From NCBI GenBank assembly GCA_900542195.1, contig UQNA01000067.1, positions 1 to 11,465 on the forward strand: a stretch of 11,465 nucleotides of DNA, written 5' to 3'. The DNA is from an uncultured Sutterella sp. GTDB taxonomy: Bacteria > Pseudomonadota > Gammaproteobacteria > Burkholderiales > Burkholderiaceae_F. Shown here piece after piece: positions 1 through 6,275 of the stretch. The notes beneath the pieces are model-generated. The model did no database searches. It was not told the origin of the DNA and saw nothing but the letters and a program-made list of their open reading frames with translations. The first letter of the stretch is position 1; each line of letters begins with the position of its first letter. The position numbers and the translations under genes are program-made.

Positions 1-25
1 CCCGGAAAAAATCCACAGTAAATAT

Positions 26-60
26 AAAAAGGCTGTCGAGTAGTTCGACAGCCTTTTTTC
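26..60 (+). terminator. Intrinsic terminator of an upstream gene
   Basis: A perfect 9-bp stem GGCTGTCGA (31-39) / TCGACAGCC (45-53) with a 5-nt loop is followed by TTTTTT (54-59). The A-run at 26-30 can extend the stem and would give a U-tract on the other strand, so it may work in both directions. It presumably ends a gene lying left of the window. Confidence 0.85.
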
Positions 61-439
61 TAATTATTATGTTCCTCGGTTGTTAATCTAGAGGCGGCAA
101 GCATTCTCCTAAGCTAAAAAATATTTTATTTTTCCTTTTTTTTATCAGAATTTTTTTTTAACGTTTTAAAAGAAATTTTCCAGATTGGAAGTTAAGTCGT
201 TAATGTATGAAATTACCGAGAGAAAAAAATCGATTCAATTTAAATTGTCCCTAATTAAAAAAAATAAAAACTGAAAAAAGAATAAATATTTCTATAAAGT
301 ATCTTTATTAGATATAAATAATAAAAATATATTTTTCACAAAAGAAACTTATCTTTACCTCTCATGCTGCAGAAGTTGCAGAAATTGTGTTTCGATAGAT
401 TTTTGATCAAAATACAATCTGAAAAATCACCGGCTCTAA

Positions 440-503
440 ATTGAAAAAAGATGTACCCATTTAGGGTTTGTTCCATTCAATCCAAAACCAAACTTTTTTC
501 AAT
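440..503. repeat. 11-bp perfect inverted repeat
   Basis: ATTGAAAAAAG (440-450) is matched by its exact reverse complement CTTTTTTCAAT (493-503) across 42 bp. Inside lies a small hairpin ACCC/GGGT (455-467). In such AT-rich DNA an inverted repeat of this length could arise by chance. No transposase or target-site duplication is visible, so I do not call it a mobile element. Confidence 0.4.
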
Positions 504-562
504 ATCTTGTGTGGGGTAATTTTGTCTAGGTCGAAAAAGATAAAATACTTGGAAGAATAATA

Positions 563-590
563 AGTTAGTCTCTCTAAACGAGAGCTAACT
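563..590 (+). other. Hairpin upstream of nrdD control region
   Basis: AGTTAG (563-568) pairs with CTAACT (585-590). After a bulged T, CTCT (570-573) pairs with AGAG (581-584), leaving a 7-nt loop. There is no T-run after it, so it is not a standard terminator. It sits about 45 bp before the first NrdR box and could be an RNA structure if transcription begins further upstream. Confidence 0.4.
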
Positions 591-635
591 GATTGAAGAT
601 TGGTTCTGTTTTGATATTTCGGGAAATTATTCAAA

Positions 636-651
636 CAACTATATATAGTGG
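636..651 (+). promoter_or_regulatory. NrdR box 1
   Basis: The 16-mer CAACTATATATAGTGG matches the published NrdR box consensus acaCwAtATaTwGtgt at 13 of 16 positions and contains the perfect palindrome ACTATATATAGT (638-649). NrdR is the ATP/dATP-sensing repressor of ribonucleotide reductase genes. The site lies 138 bp before the nrdD start and would also cover a TATAGT -10-like hexamer (644-649). A second box follows at helical phase. Confidence 0.8.
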
Positions 652-667
652 TAGCTAATACAGGGGG

Positions 668-683
668 TATCTAACTGTTGTGT
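668..683 (+). promoter_or_regulatory. NrdR box 2 (degenerate)
   Basis: This 16-mer matches the NrdR consensus at about 10 of 16 positions. The right half (TnTTGTGT) is good and the left half poor. It begins exactly 32 bp after box 1, leaving 16 bp between boxes, the three-turn spacing typical of tandem NrdR boxes. The spacing is what makes the weak match believable. Confidence 0.6.
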
Positions 684-776
684 TAAAAGCCTCCTCAAAA
701 GAACAAAAAAGAGATAAGATCTATAGCCCGCAAATTCAAAAATGAGGTTTGCGTCAATACTAATTATTTGTTTTTT

Positions 777-783
777 GGAGGTG
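777..783 (+). promoter_or_regulatory. Ribosome binding site deciding the nrdD start
   Basis: GGAGGTG precedes the ATG at 790, with 8 nt between GGAGG and the start codon. It favours 790 over the in-frame ATG at 742, which would place this Shine-Dalgarno inside the gene and add a hydrophobic 16-residue tail foreign to the family. Confidence 0.85.
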
Positions 784-789
784 TGTTTC

Positions 790-2820
790 ATGAACTCTAC
801 AGAGGCTTTGCCTAAGTTCGTCATCAAACGTGACGGCAGTGTCAAAGATTTTGATATAACAAAAATCGCCAACGCTCTTGCTAAGGCAGGTAAAGCTACC
901 GGTGAGTTCGATGATGCCACTGCTAATCGAATCACTCATATTGAAGTTGTTCGTCACCTCCAGAAGAACGAACTCACAACCCCGACCATCGAGCAAATTC
1001 AGGACGCGGTAGAAAACGCTCTTTTCGATACCGGCTATAGGAAAACTCTCAGAGCCTATATTGTTTATCGTGAACAAAGAGCCAAAATGAGAGATGCCCG
1101 CAAGAGCCTTGTGGACGTAGAAAGCTCAATGAATGAATATCTCCTTCAGCAGGATTGGCGTGTAAATGCCAATGCCAACCAAGGATATTCTTTAGGCGGT
1201 TTGATTTTGAACGTTTCAGGAAAAGTTGTTGCCAACTACTGGCTTAACTTTGTTTATCCTCCGGAAGTGGGCCGTGCACACAGAGAAGCAGATATTCACA
1301 TTCATGACTTGGATATGCTCTCAGGGTACTGCGCAGGCTGGTCTTTAAGGAGACTTCTTAATGAAGGTCTAAACGGCGTTCCGGGTAAAGTTGAGGCTGG
1401 TGCACCGAAACACTTAAGCAGCGCTATCGGTCAAATCGTTAACTTTTTAGGCACGATGCAGAATGAATGGGCCGGTGCTCAGGCATTCAGTTCGTTTGAT
1501 ACATATCTTGCACCTTATATCCGTGTAGACAAACTCTCTTATAAAGAAGTCAGACAGTGCATCCAGGAACTTATTTATAACCTGAACGTTCCTAGCAGAT
1601 GGGGTACTCAGACACCTTTTACAAATCTGACATTTGACTGGACATGTCCGGAAGATTTGAAGCAACAGGTGCCAGTTATCGACGGAAAGGAAATGGACTT
1701 CACCTATGGTGATCTCCAAGAAGAAATGGCTATGATTAACCGGGCCTATATCGAAGTCATGCTTGAAGGCGATGCTAAAGGCCGAGTCTTTACTTTCCCG
1801 ATTCCGACTTATAACGTCACACCGGATTTCGATTGGACGAGCGAAAACTCTAAGCTCTTGTTCAGCATGACAGCACGTTATGGTCTGCCGTATTTCCAAA
1901 ATTTCATTAATTCGGAACTGAAGCCGAACATGATTCGCTCCATGTGCTGCCGCCTCCAGCTGGACTTAAGAGAACTCTTAAAGCGTGGAAACGGCCTTTT
2001 TGGCTCCGCTGAACAAACCGGTTCTTTAGGTGTTGTCACCTTAAACTGCGCACGTCTCGGCTATGTTTTCGCCCAAGATGAGGAAGGCCTATTCAAGAGA
2101 ATTGAAGAACTTCTCGAAATCGCTAGAACCAGCTTGGAATTGAAGCGTAAGGTCATCCAGCGTCATATGGATCAAGGTTTGTTCCCGTACACCAAGCGTT
2201 ATCTCGGTACTTTGAGAAACCATTTCTCCACAGTAGGAGTTAACGGTTTGAACGAAATGATCAGAAACTTTACGCAAGACCAACATAACATTACAACTCC
2301 TGAAGGTCACGCCTTCGCTGCTAAAGTTCTCGACTTCATTCGTGAAAAACTTGTTATTTTCCAAGAAGAAACGGGTCATATGTACAACCTGGAAGCTACT
2401 CCTGCCGAAGGAACTACCTACAGATTCGCTAAAGAAGATAAAAAGCGCTTTCCGAAGATTCTTCAAGCCGGTACTCCGGATCATCCTTATTACACCAACA
2501 GCTCTCAGCTCCCCGTTAACTTTACGGATGATCCTTTCGAAGCTCTCGAAATGCAGGAAGATCTTCAGAAGAAGTACACCGGCGGTACAGTTCTTCACTT
2601 GTACATGAACGAAGCCATTTCCAGTTCGGAAAGATGCAGCGATATCGTCAGAAGAGCATTGACGAAATTCCGCTTGCCTTACATTACCATCACACCGACA
2701 TTCTCCGTCTGTCCGAAACACGGTTATATCCCGGGCAACCACGAGTTCTGTCCTAAGTGCGATGCTGAATTGATTGCTAAGAAGAGATTGGAACAGTCTT
2801 CAGTAACAGATAATTTTTAA
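790..2820 (+). CDS. nrdD: Anaerobic ribonucleoside-triphosphate reductase, large chain lacking the glycyl-radical loop
   Basis: Class III ribonucleotide reductase, which reduces ribonucleoside triphosphates to dNTPs without oxygen, in the cytoplasm. The chain is 676 aa from ATG 790. Seen in order: an ATP-cone domain (about 8-100, PKFVIKRDGSVKDF through IVYREQ), the ten-stranded barrel, active-site cysteine candidates C181 (GYCAGW) and C386/C387 (MIRSMCCRLQ), VVTLNC at 415-420, and a C-terminal zinc site CPKH (641-644) plus CPKC (654-657). The protein then ends at F676. The glycyl-radical motif that normally follows the zinc site is absent and is encoded by the next ORF. The 3' end is clean (TAA, 34-nt gap, new Shine-Dalgarno). 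It lies downstream of paired NrdR boxes, so repression at high dATP is likely. The enzyme family is certain. That the chain is functional only with the small partner is inference. Confidence 0.95.
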   Translation: MNSTEALPKFVIKRDGSVKDFDITKIANALAKAGKATGEFDDATANRITHIEVVRHLQKNELTTPTIEQIQDAVENALFDTGYRKTLRAYIVYREQRAKMRDARKSLVDVESSMNEYLLQQDWRVNANANQGYSLGGLILNVSGKVVANYWLNFVYPPEVGRAHREADIHIHDLDMLSGYCAGWSLRRLLNEGLNGVPGKVEAGAPKHLSSAIGQIVNFLGTMQNEWAGAQAFSSFDTYLAPYIRVDKLSYKEVRQCIQELIYNLNVPSRWGTQTPFTNLTFDWTCPEDLKQQVPVIDGKEMDFTYGDLQEEMAMINRAYIEVMLEGDAKGRVFTFPIPTYNVTPDFDWTSENSKLLFSMTARYGLPYFQNFINSELKPNMIRSMCCRLQLDLRELLKRGNGLFGSAEQTGSLGVVTLNCARLGYVFAQDEEGLFKRIEELLEIARTSLELKRKVIQRHMDQGLFPYTKRYLGTLRNHFSTVGVNGLNEMIRNFTQDQHNITTPEGHAFAAKVLDFIREKLVIFQEETGHMYNLEATPAEGTTYRFAKEDKKRFPKILQAGTPDHPYYTNSSQLPVNFTDDPFEALEMQEDLQKKYTGGTVLHLYMNEAISSSERCSDIVRRALTKFRLPYITITPTFSVCPKHGYIPGNHEFCPKCDAELIAKKRLEQSSVTDNF

Positions 2821-2854
2821 CATTTATTTTTTAATTTCATAAGGAAGAGTTGCT

Positions 2855-3028
2855 ATGAATACCACAGATAAAGACATCGTTTTGAAAGACGAAGAAAGAA
2901 CAAAATGTGAAGTTTGGACACGAGTTATGGGTTATCACCGTCCTACTTCTTCTTTTAACATCGGAAAACAAGGTGAATTCGCTGAAAGAAAGTACTTCAC
3001 CGAAGACAAATGCGGCTGCTCTAAGTAA
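2855..3028 (+). CDS. Separate glycyl-radical subunit of class III ribonucleotide reductase
   Basis: A 57-aa protein. Residues 22-46 (TRVMGYHRP...FNIGKQGEFAER) are the C-terminal glycyl-radical loop of NrdD, with G26 in RVMGY as the predicted radical glycine. The family normally carries this motif at the end of the large chain, but nrdD here stops just before it. The start is well supported: AAGGAAGAG at 2841-2849, ATG at 2855, and an in-frame TAA at 2840-2842 just upstream. It is in a different frame from nrdD, 34 nt downstream, so neither one indel nor one nonsense change explains it. N-terminal residues 1-15 are charged and linker-like. The tail ends DKCGCSK, with C53 and C55 possibly redox-active or metal-binding. 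It should bind the large chain, be activated by NrdG, and pass the radical to the barrel cysteine. A spare-part role like GrcA is possible. Confidence 0.88.
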   Translation: MNTTDKDIVLKDEERTKCEVWTRVMGYHRPTSSFNIGKQGEFAERKYFTEDKCGCSK

Positions 3029-3048
3029 GTCCATTTCATTCTGAATAG

Positions 3049-3076
3049 CTCCGCACTAACTCTGCGGAGTTTTTTT
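3049..3076 (+). terminator. Intrinsic terminator between the glycyl subunit gene and nrdG
   Basis: Stem CTCCGCA (3049-3055) / TGCGGAG (3063-3069), 7-nt loop, then seven T (3070-3076). It lies inside what would otherwise be a single nrdD-glycyl-nrdG operon. It should lower activase transcription relative to the reductase, unless nrdG has its own promoter in the 32 bp that follow, where I see none. Confidence 0.85.
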
Positions 3077-3108
3077 GCGTTTATACGATTCAACGAGTAG
3101 GAAACTTC

Positions 3109-3876
3109 ATGAAGGCGATTTCAATACAAGCTTCTCCTGCAGTCGAACATCGTCCTGCAAATCAATTAAGAATCGCAGGATTGACGAGGTTTACAACAAT
3201 TGATTTTCCCGGATTTTTGTCGGCAGTCGTATTTCTTAAAGGTTGCCCTTGGAAATGTCTTTATTGCCAAAACCCCGAACTTCAGTCGAAGGAATTCTCT
3301 GAGAATGAAGAGGCTGTTTCTTGGGATTACCTAGAAAATTTTTTGAAGAAAAGAATAGGCCTGATCGATGGAGTCGTTTTCAGCGGAGGGGAGCCACTTA
3401 CCGATCCTGCACTTTATGAGGCAGTTCAAACGGCTAAGAAGCTCGGCTATAAAATCGGCCTTCATACGGCAGGAATGTATCCGCACCAATTAAGAGAAAT
3501 TCTTCCTTTCCTTGATTGGGTAGGTCTGGACATTAAAGCTCCTTTACAAGAACACGACTTGTACGAGAAAGTTGTCGGCAAGAGAGTGCATATCGAAAAA
3601 GTGGAGGAAAGCTTGGATGATCTTCTCGAGAGCAGAATTCCGTTCGAAGTTCGTACGACGGCACACCCGGATTATCTTTCAGAAGAGCAGCTGTTAGCGC
3701 TGGCAAGGCAGCTCAAGAAGAAGGGAGTGCGGGAGTACGCTCTGCAAATTTACCGGGAACCTCCCATGCACACCCAAGAACATCCTTTGCCAAGAGTCGG
3801 AAGTGACTATCCTTCTACCGGGGTATTGAAGGAATTAGAATCCTTGTTCGATAAATTTATTCTGAGAAGACCATAA
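3109..3876 (+). CDS. nrdG: Anaerobic ribonucleotide reductase activating protein (radical SAM)
   Basis: Radical-SAM activase that uses a [4Fe-4S] cluster and S-adenosylmethionine to make the glycyl radical on the class III reductase. The 255-aa product has the cluster motif CPWKCLYC with C46, C50 and C53, followed by QN, and the SAM-binding SGGEP at 92-96, preceded by GLTRFTTIDFPG (24-35), typical of the longer NrdG2-type activases. It is longer than the E. coli enzyme. ATG 3109 is preceded by AGGA at 3099-3102. Its natural target here would be G26 of the separate 57-aa subunit, unusual because the activase would act on a small free protein or a two-chain complex. It follows a terminator and is 4 bp ahead of the nuclease gene. 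NrdG2 rather than another glycyl-radical activase is supported by position. Confidence 0.9.
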   Translation: MKAISIQASPAVEHRPANQLRIAGLTRFTTIDFPGFLSAVVFLKGCPWKCLYCQNPELQSKEFSENEEAVSWDYLENFLKKRIGLIDGVVFSGGEPLTDPALYEAVQTAKKLGYKIGLHTAGMYPHQLREILPFLDWVGLDIKAPLQEHDLYEKVVGKRVHIEKVEESLDDLLESRIPFEVRTTAHPDYLSEEQLLALARQLKKKGVREYALQIYREPPMHTQEHPLPRVGSDYPSTGVLKELESLFDKFILRRP

Positions 3877-3880
3877 CTTT

Positions 3881-4492
3881 ATGTCATTAATAAAAATATT
3901 ATCTGCTTTTGCAGTTTCTGCGCTTTTAGCCTCGGGTTCTGCTCATGCGCTTTCTTTTGGTGAAATCGGCAATCTTTTTCAAAAATCAGAAACAGCTACA
4001 TCTGCCGATCAAAAAGATTTCGGCCATCCCGGATACGAATATATCGAAGCCAGAGTCACTCGGGTAGCAGACGGAGATACTTTAACTGTCCGGGAAAAGG
4101 GTTCTAACAATAAAATTAAAATCAGACTTCTAGGAATTGATGCTCCGGAACTAAAAATGGACGGAGGAAACGCCAGTCAACGTCATCTGGAAAACCTTAT
4201 CCGCAGCGGCAATAACCAGGTAAGAATCTACTACCTCTCCAAGAAGAAGTTTGATAGATACGGAAGAATAATCGGCAAAGTCGTTACAAACAATATTGAT
4301 GTCAATAGACAAATGGTGCTTGACGGCCACGCTTGGTTTTACAGAAACTATCAAAAAGACGTAATGCCGAAAGATCGTGTTCTTTACCAGGAAGCTATGT
4401 ATGAGGCTCAAAAGGCTAAACGCGGATTATGGGCCCAGCCAAATCCTGAAGAACCTTGGGAGTGGAGAAAAACCCACCGCCGCAAAGATTAA
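3881..4492 (+). CDS. Exported staphylococcal-nuclease-family (thermonuclease) protein
   Basis: A 203-aa protein with a signal peptide (MSLIK, hydrophobic 6-18, AHA|LS giving likely cleavage after A23), so it should act in the periplasm or outside. The SNase domain covers about 54-185. All catalytic positions known from S. aureus nuclease have counterparts: D66 in ADGDT, R82, D87 and E90 in RLLGIDAPE, and R129 in DRYGR. It should hydrolyse DNA and RNA with calcium, giving 3'-phosphomononucleotides. The tail is rich in W, K and R (EEPWEWRKTHRRKD). It begins 4 nt after the nrdG stop with no good Shine-Dalgarno, only a purine-rich GAGAAGA at 3864-3870, so translational coupling to nrdG is likely. 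A link to dNTP supply (salvage of scavenged nucleic acid) is speculation. Confidence 0.88.
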   Translation: MSLIKILSAFAVSALLASGSAHALSFGEIGNLFQKSETATSADQKDFGHPGYEYIEARVTRVADGDTLTVREKGSNNKIKIRLLGIDAPELKMDGGNASQRHLENLIRSGNNQVRIYYLSKKKFDRYGRIIGKVVTNNIDVNRQMVLDGHAWFYRNYQKDVMPKDRVLYQEAMYEAQKAKRGLWAQPNPEEPWEWRKTHRRKD

Positions 4493-4526
4493 TCAGGTTT
4501 ATTGGAGTTAGTTAACCAGACTTTTG

Positions 4527-4552
4527 CCAGCCTCGGGTTTAGCCCGAGGTGG
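4527..4552. terminator. GC-rich hairpin between convergent genes (possible two-way terminator)
   Basis: Perfect stem CCTCGGG (4531-4537) / CCCGAGG (4543-4549) with loop TTTAG. CCA (4527-4529) and TGG (4550-4552) extend it past one bulged G. It lies between the nuclease gene (+) and the unknown gene (-). Neither side has a real T-run, so this is not a canonical terminator. It may stabilise both 3' ends or act with Rho. Confidence 0.45.
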
Positions 4553-4556
4553 TTGA

Positions 4557-4982
4557 CTACTGTGGTCTGATGAAGTCTCCGAAATTATCATCTTGCTCGA
4601 AGCAAGTCGGAGAAATGATTAAAGAGACCTTAGAGGGATTGCCGCTGATAGCGGGGGTGAAAACTGGTTCAGAAAAGAGCCTGTTTGGGCTGTTTTCGGC
4701 TATATGGTCGATGGACTCATGTTCAAATCCTTCCAGAAGCCAGTCTTTGTCGAATTCGTTATCAAAAAAAGGAAATTTATTGGGTTCTCGGTCATCGTCG
4801 TCCAAAGAATCCATAACTCGGCTGCTGATATATTCCAATGTTGCAATAAGAGGCTCGACCTTATCCGGTCGGACCTTTTCTTCAATCATTGTCCTTACAT
4901 CGGCTTTAAGTTTGTAAGGAACAAAAAACGAATTATCAAACTGAGTGATATCGTAATTAATCTTTTTACTGAACTTCTTCAT
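4557..4982 (-). CDS. Hypothetical acidic protein
   Basis: The only minus-strand gene I support, 141 aa, no family recognised. I prefer this strand because its product has a natural globular composition. The plus-strand ORFs over the same bases are serine-rich or low-information. Visible: a basic N-terminus (MKKFSKKINYD), a likely helical stretch 28-60 (ADVRTMIEEKVRPDK through SRVMDSL), an acidic run DDDDRE (61-66), and an aromatic, acidic segment 70-90 (PFFDNEFDKDWLLEGFE). No signal peptide, membrane segment or metal motif. On its own strand the ATG is preceded by GAAGAAGT, a modest ribosome site. It is divergent from earP and convergent with the nuclease gene. Function unknown; it may be restricted to a narrow lineage. 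Confidence 0.6.
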   Translation of the reverse strand: MKKFSKKINYDITQFDNSFFVPYKLKADVRTMIEEKVRPDKVEPLIATLEYISSRVMDSLDDDDREPNKFPFFDNEFDKDWLLEGFEHESIDHIAENSPNRLFSEPVFTPAISGNPSKVSLIISPTCFEQDDNFGDFIRPQ

Positions 4983-5113
4983 ACTTCTTCGAATTAGGAC
5001 GGGAGAGAATTGCAGAAGTACAGATCCTCTTCCTGCTTTTATTGTAGTTAAGAATTCAAAAGGCTTGAGTCAACTTGAGTACTATATTCCGAGCTTAATT
5101 GAATAGGATAAGC
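4983..5113. promoter_or_regulatory. Divergent intergenic region between the hypothetical gene and earP
   Basis: A 131-bp stretch that should hold promoters in both directions. Seen: TATATT (5083-5088) as a possible -10 for earP, TTGACT on the minus strand (5068-5073) as a possible -35 for the minus gene, a 10-bp-period direct repeat CTTGAGT (5064-5070 and 5074-5080), and the small palindrome TTGAGTCAA (5065-5073). No complete -35/-10 pair with standard spacing was found in either direction, so promoter positions are uncertain. Confidence 0.4.
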
Positions 5114-6223
5114 ATGCAAAAAAATACTATAGGCTGCGATATTTTCTGCGATGTTATTGACAATTTCGGAGACGCAGGGGTGTGCTGGAGATTGGCGCGA
5201 GATATCAGGAAAGAGAAGGGCTGGAATGTACGCTTCTATATAAATAATCTGAAAACCTTATCGGCGATTGAACCGCGAGTCGACAGTGAAAAAGCAAGGC
5301 AGCACACGGCAGGAATTGAAATCCTAAAATGGGAATACGCGGACCGAGAGGCTCCCTCTGATATCGTTATAGAGACATTCGGGTGCAGAATTCCTGACTC
5401 TTTTGAAAAAAGAATAGCTCAGAAAAATCCCACTCCTATCTGGATCAATTTGGAATATTTGTCAGCTGAAAACTGGGTTGAGGGCTGCCATATGCTTCCT
5501 TCGCCTCATCCTCAATACGGCACTAAGAAATACTTTTTCTTTCCGGGAGTTACAAAAAAGACGGGGGGAATTGTTTGCGAGACCGATCTCAACGAACACC
5601 GTCAGTTGTTTAAGAGAGAAAAAGAAGTCTTTCTAAAAAACATAGGCGCAAATCCGGAAGGTCCTTTTAATACTTTCGTGTTTTGTTATCCCTCAGCGCC
5701 TCTTAAAACTTTGATTGAAGCCTTAGCCTCTGATCGGAGACCTATTCAGCTTTTGTTGGCGGCCGGCGGGGCAGGAAAAGAGATACAAGAACTGGCAAAG
5801 CCATATCCTCACATTTTATGTGTTCCTCTGCCTATGCTTCCTCAGACCGATTTTGATAAATTGCTTTGGGCTGCTGATTCATTGATTATTCGCGGAGAAG
5901 ATTCTTTTGCCCGTGCTCAATTAGCCGCCAAACCTTTTATTTGGAATATTTATCCTCAGACAGAAGAGACGCATATTCAAAAACTGTTAGCTTTTGAAGA
6001 TCGTTTAAAACCTTTTTATTCTCAAAAAAATTTCGAGCTTTTGAAAGAAATTAATCTTGCTTTTAATAAGGGAGACTCTTCTTTTATAGAGTTGTGGCCT
6101 CAATGGCGCGACGCGACTCCCGAATTAACGGAGAGTGCCGCAGCTTGGGAAGAAAATTTACATTCTGTAGGTTCACTTACAGAGAATTTGTGCAAATTCA
6201 TAGAAAGCAAGTTAAAATCATAA
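5114..6223 (+). CDS. earP: EF-P arginine rhamnosyltransferase EarP
   Basis: Inverting glycosyltransferase (GT104) that moves rhamnose from dTDP-beta-L-rhamnose onto Arg32 of elongation factor P, needed for EF-P to rescue ribosomes at polyproline. The 369-aa product starts with the family signature CDIFCDVIDNFGDAGVCWRL (8-27), containing D16 and D20. Its C-terminal half carries the nucleotide-sugar-binding signature LIIRGEDSFARAQ (258-270) with E262. This is full family length. I chose ATG 5114 because AGGA at 5105-5108 sits 5 nt ahead; an upstream TTG at 5099 has no such site. The substrate gene efp follows after 52 bp with no terminator between, so the two are likely co-transcribed. The host must also make dTDP-rhamnose elsewhere. 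Confidence 0.95.
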   Translation: MQKNTIGCDIFCDVIDNFGDAGVCWRLARDIRKEKGWNVRFYINNLKTLSAIEPRVDSEKARQHTAGIEILKWEYADREAPSDIVIETFGCRIPDSFEKRIAQKNPTPIWINLEYLSAENWVEGCHMLPSPHPQYGTKKYFFFPGVTKKTGGIVCETDLNEHRQLFKREKEVFLKNIGANPEGPFNTFVFCYPSAPLKTLIEALASDRRPIQLLLAAGGAGKEIQELAKPYPHILCVPLPMLPQTDFDKLLWAADSLIIRGEDSFARAQLAAKPFIWNIYPQTEETHIQKLLAFEDRLKPFYSQKNFELLKEINLAFNKGDSSFIELWPQWRDATPELTESAAAWEENLHSVGSLTENLCKFIESKLKS

Positions 6224-6275
6224 GATCTCTTAAATCTGCGATTGGCAGTTAGAAAACATCAGGTAATTTTTTATT

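Larger units (their letters stand above)
61..635. other. Long AT-rich non-coding region upstream of nrdD
   Basis: About 575 bp with no convincing gene on either strand and long A and T homopolymer runs. Structures seen: an 11-bp perfect inverted repeat (440-450 / 493-503), a bulged hairpin (563-590), the palindrome TTTTGATCAAAA (401-412) and a short direct repeat TGCAGAA (368-374, 377-383 with one flanking base differing). No tRNA, rRNA or recognisable riboswitch was found. It may be a long leader or regulatory region for nrdD, or decayed DNA. The base composition is clearly more AT-rich than the genes that follow. Confidence 0.6.

Noticed and set aside
203..274. 23-aa ORF in the AT-rich leader
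   Set aside because: Lysine-rich low-complexity product in A-rich DNA with a poorly spaced ribosome site; it looks like chance.
440..503. Miniature transposable element
   Set aside because: There is a perfect 11-bp inverted repeat, but no target duplication, no second copy in the window and no transposase.
451..519. 22-aa ORF inside the inverted repeat
   Set aside because: No convincing ribosome site, no recognisable sequence, and it overlaps the repeat structure.
611..624. FNR site upstream of nrdD
   Set aside because: TTGAT at 611-615 is a perfect left half, but the right half at 620-624 is CGGGA instead of ATCAA, so only a half-site exists.
742..789. Longer nrdD start at ATG 742
   Set aside because: It has no ribosome site, adds a hydrophobic 16-residue stretch unlike the ATP-cone family, and would bury the strong GGAGG at 777-781 inside the gene.
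2818..2857. Split nrdD as a sequencing error or single frameshift
   Set aside because: The new frame has its own stop (TAA 2840-2842) upstream of a proper Shine-Dalgarno and ATG. At least two independent changes would be needed to restore one frame.
4549..4997. Plus-strand ORFs opposite the minus-strand hypothetical gene
   Set aside because: Their products are serine-rich or low-information, and no good ribosome site was seen; the minus strand gives the more natural protein.
5099..5113. TTG start for earP at 5099
   Set aside because: ATG 5114 has AGGA at 5 nt and gives the normal family N-terminus.
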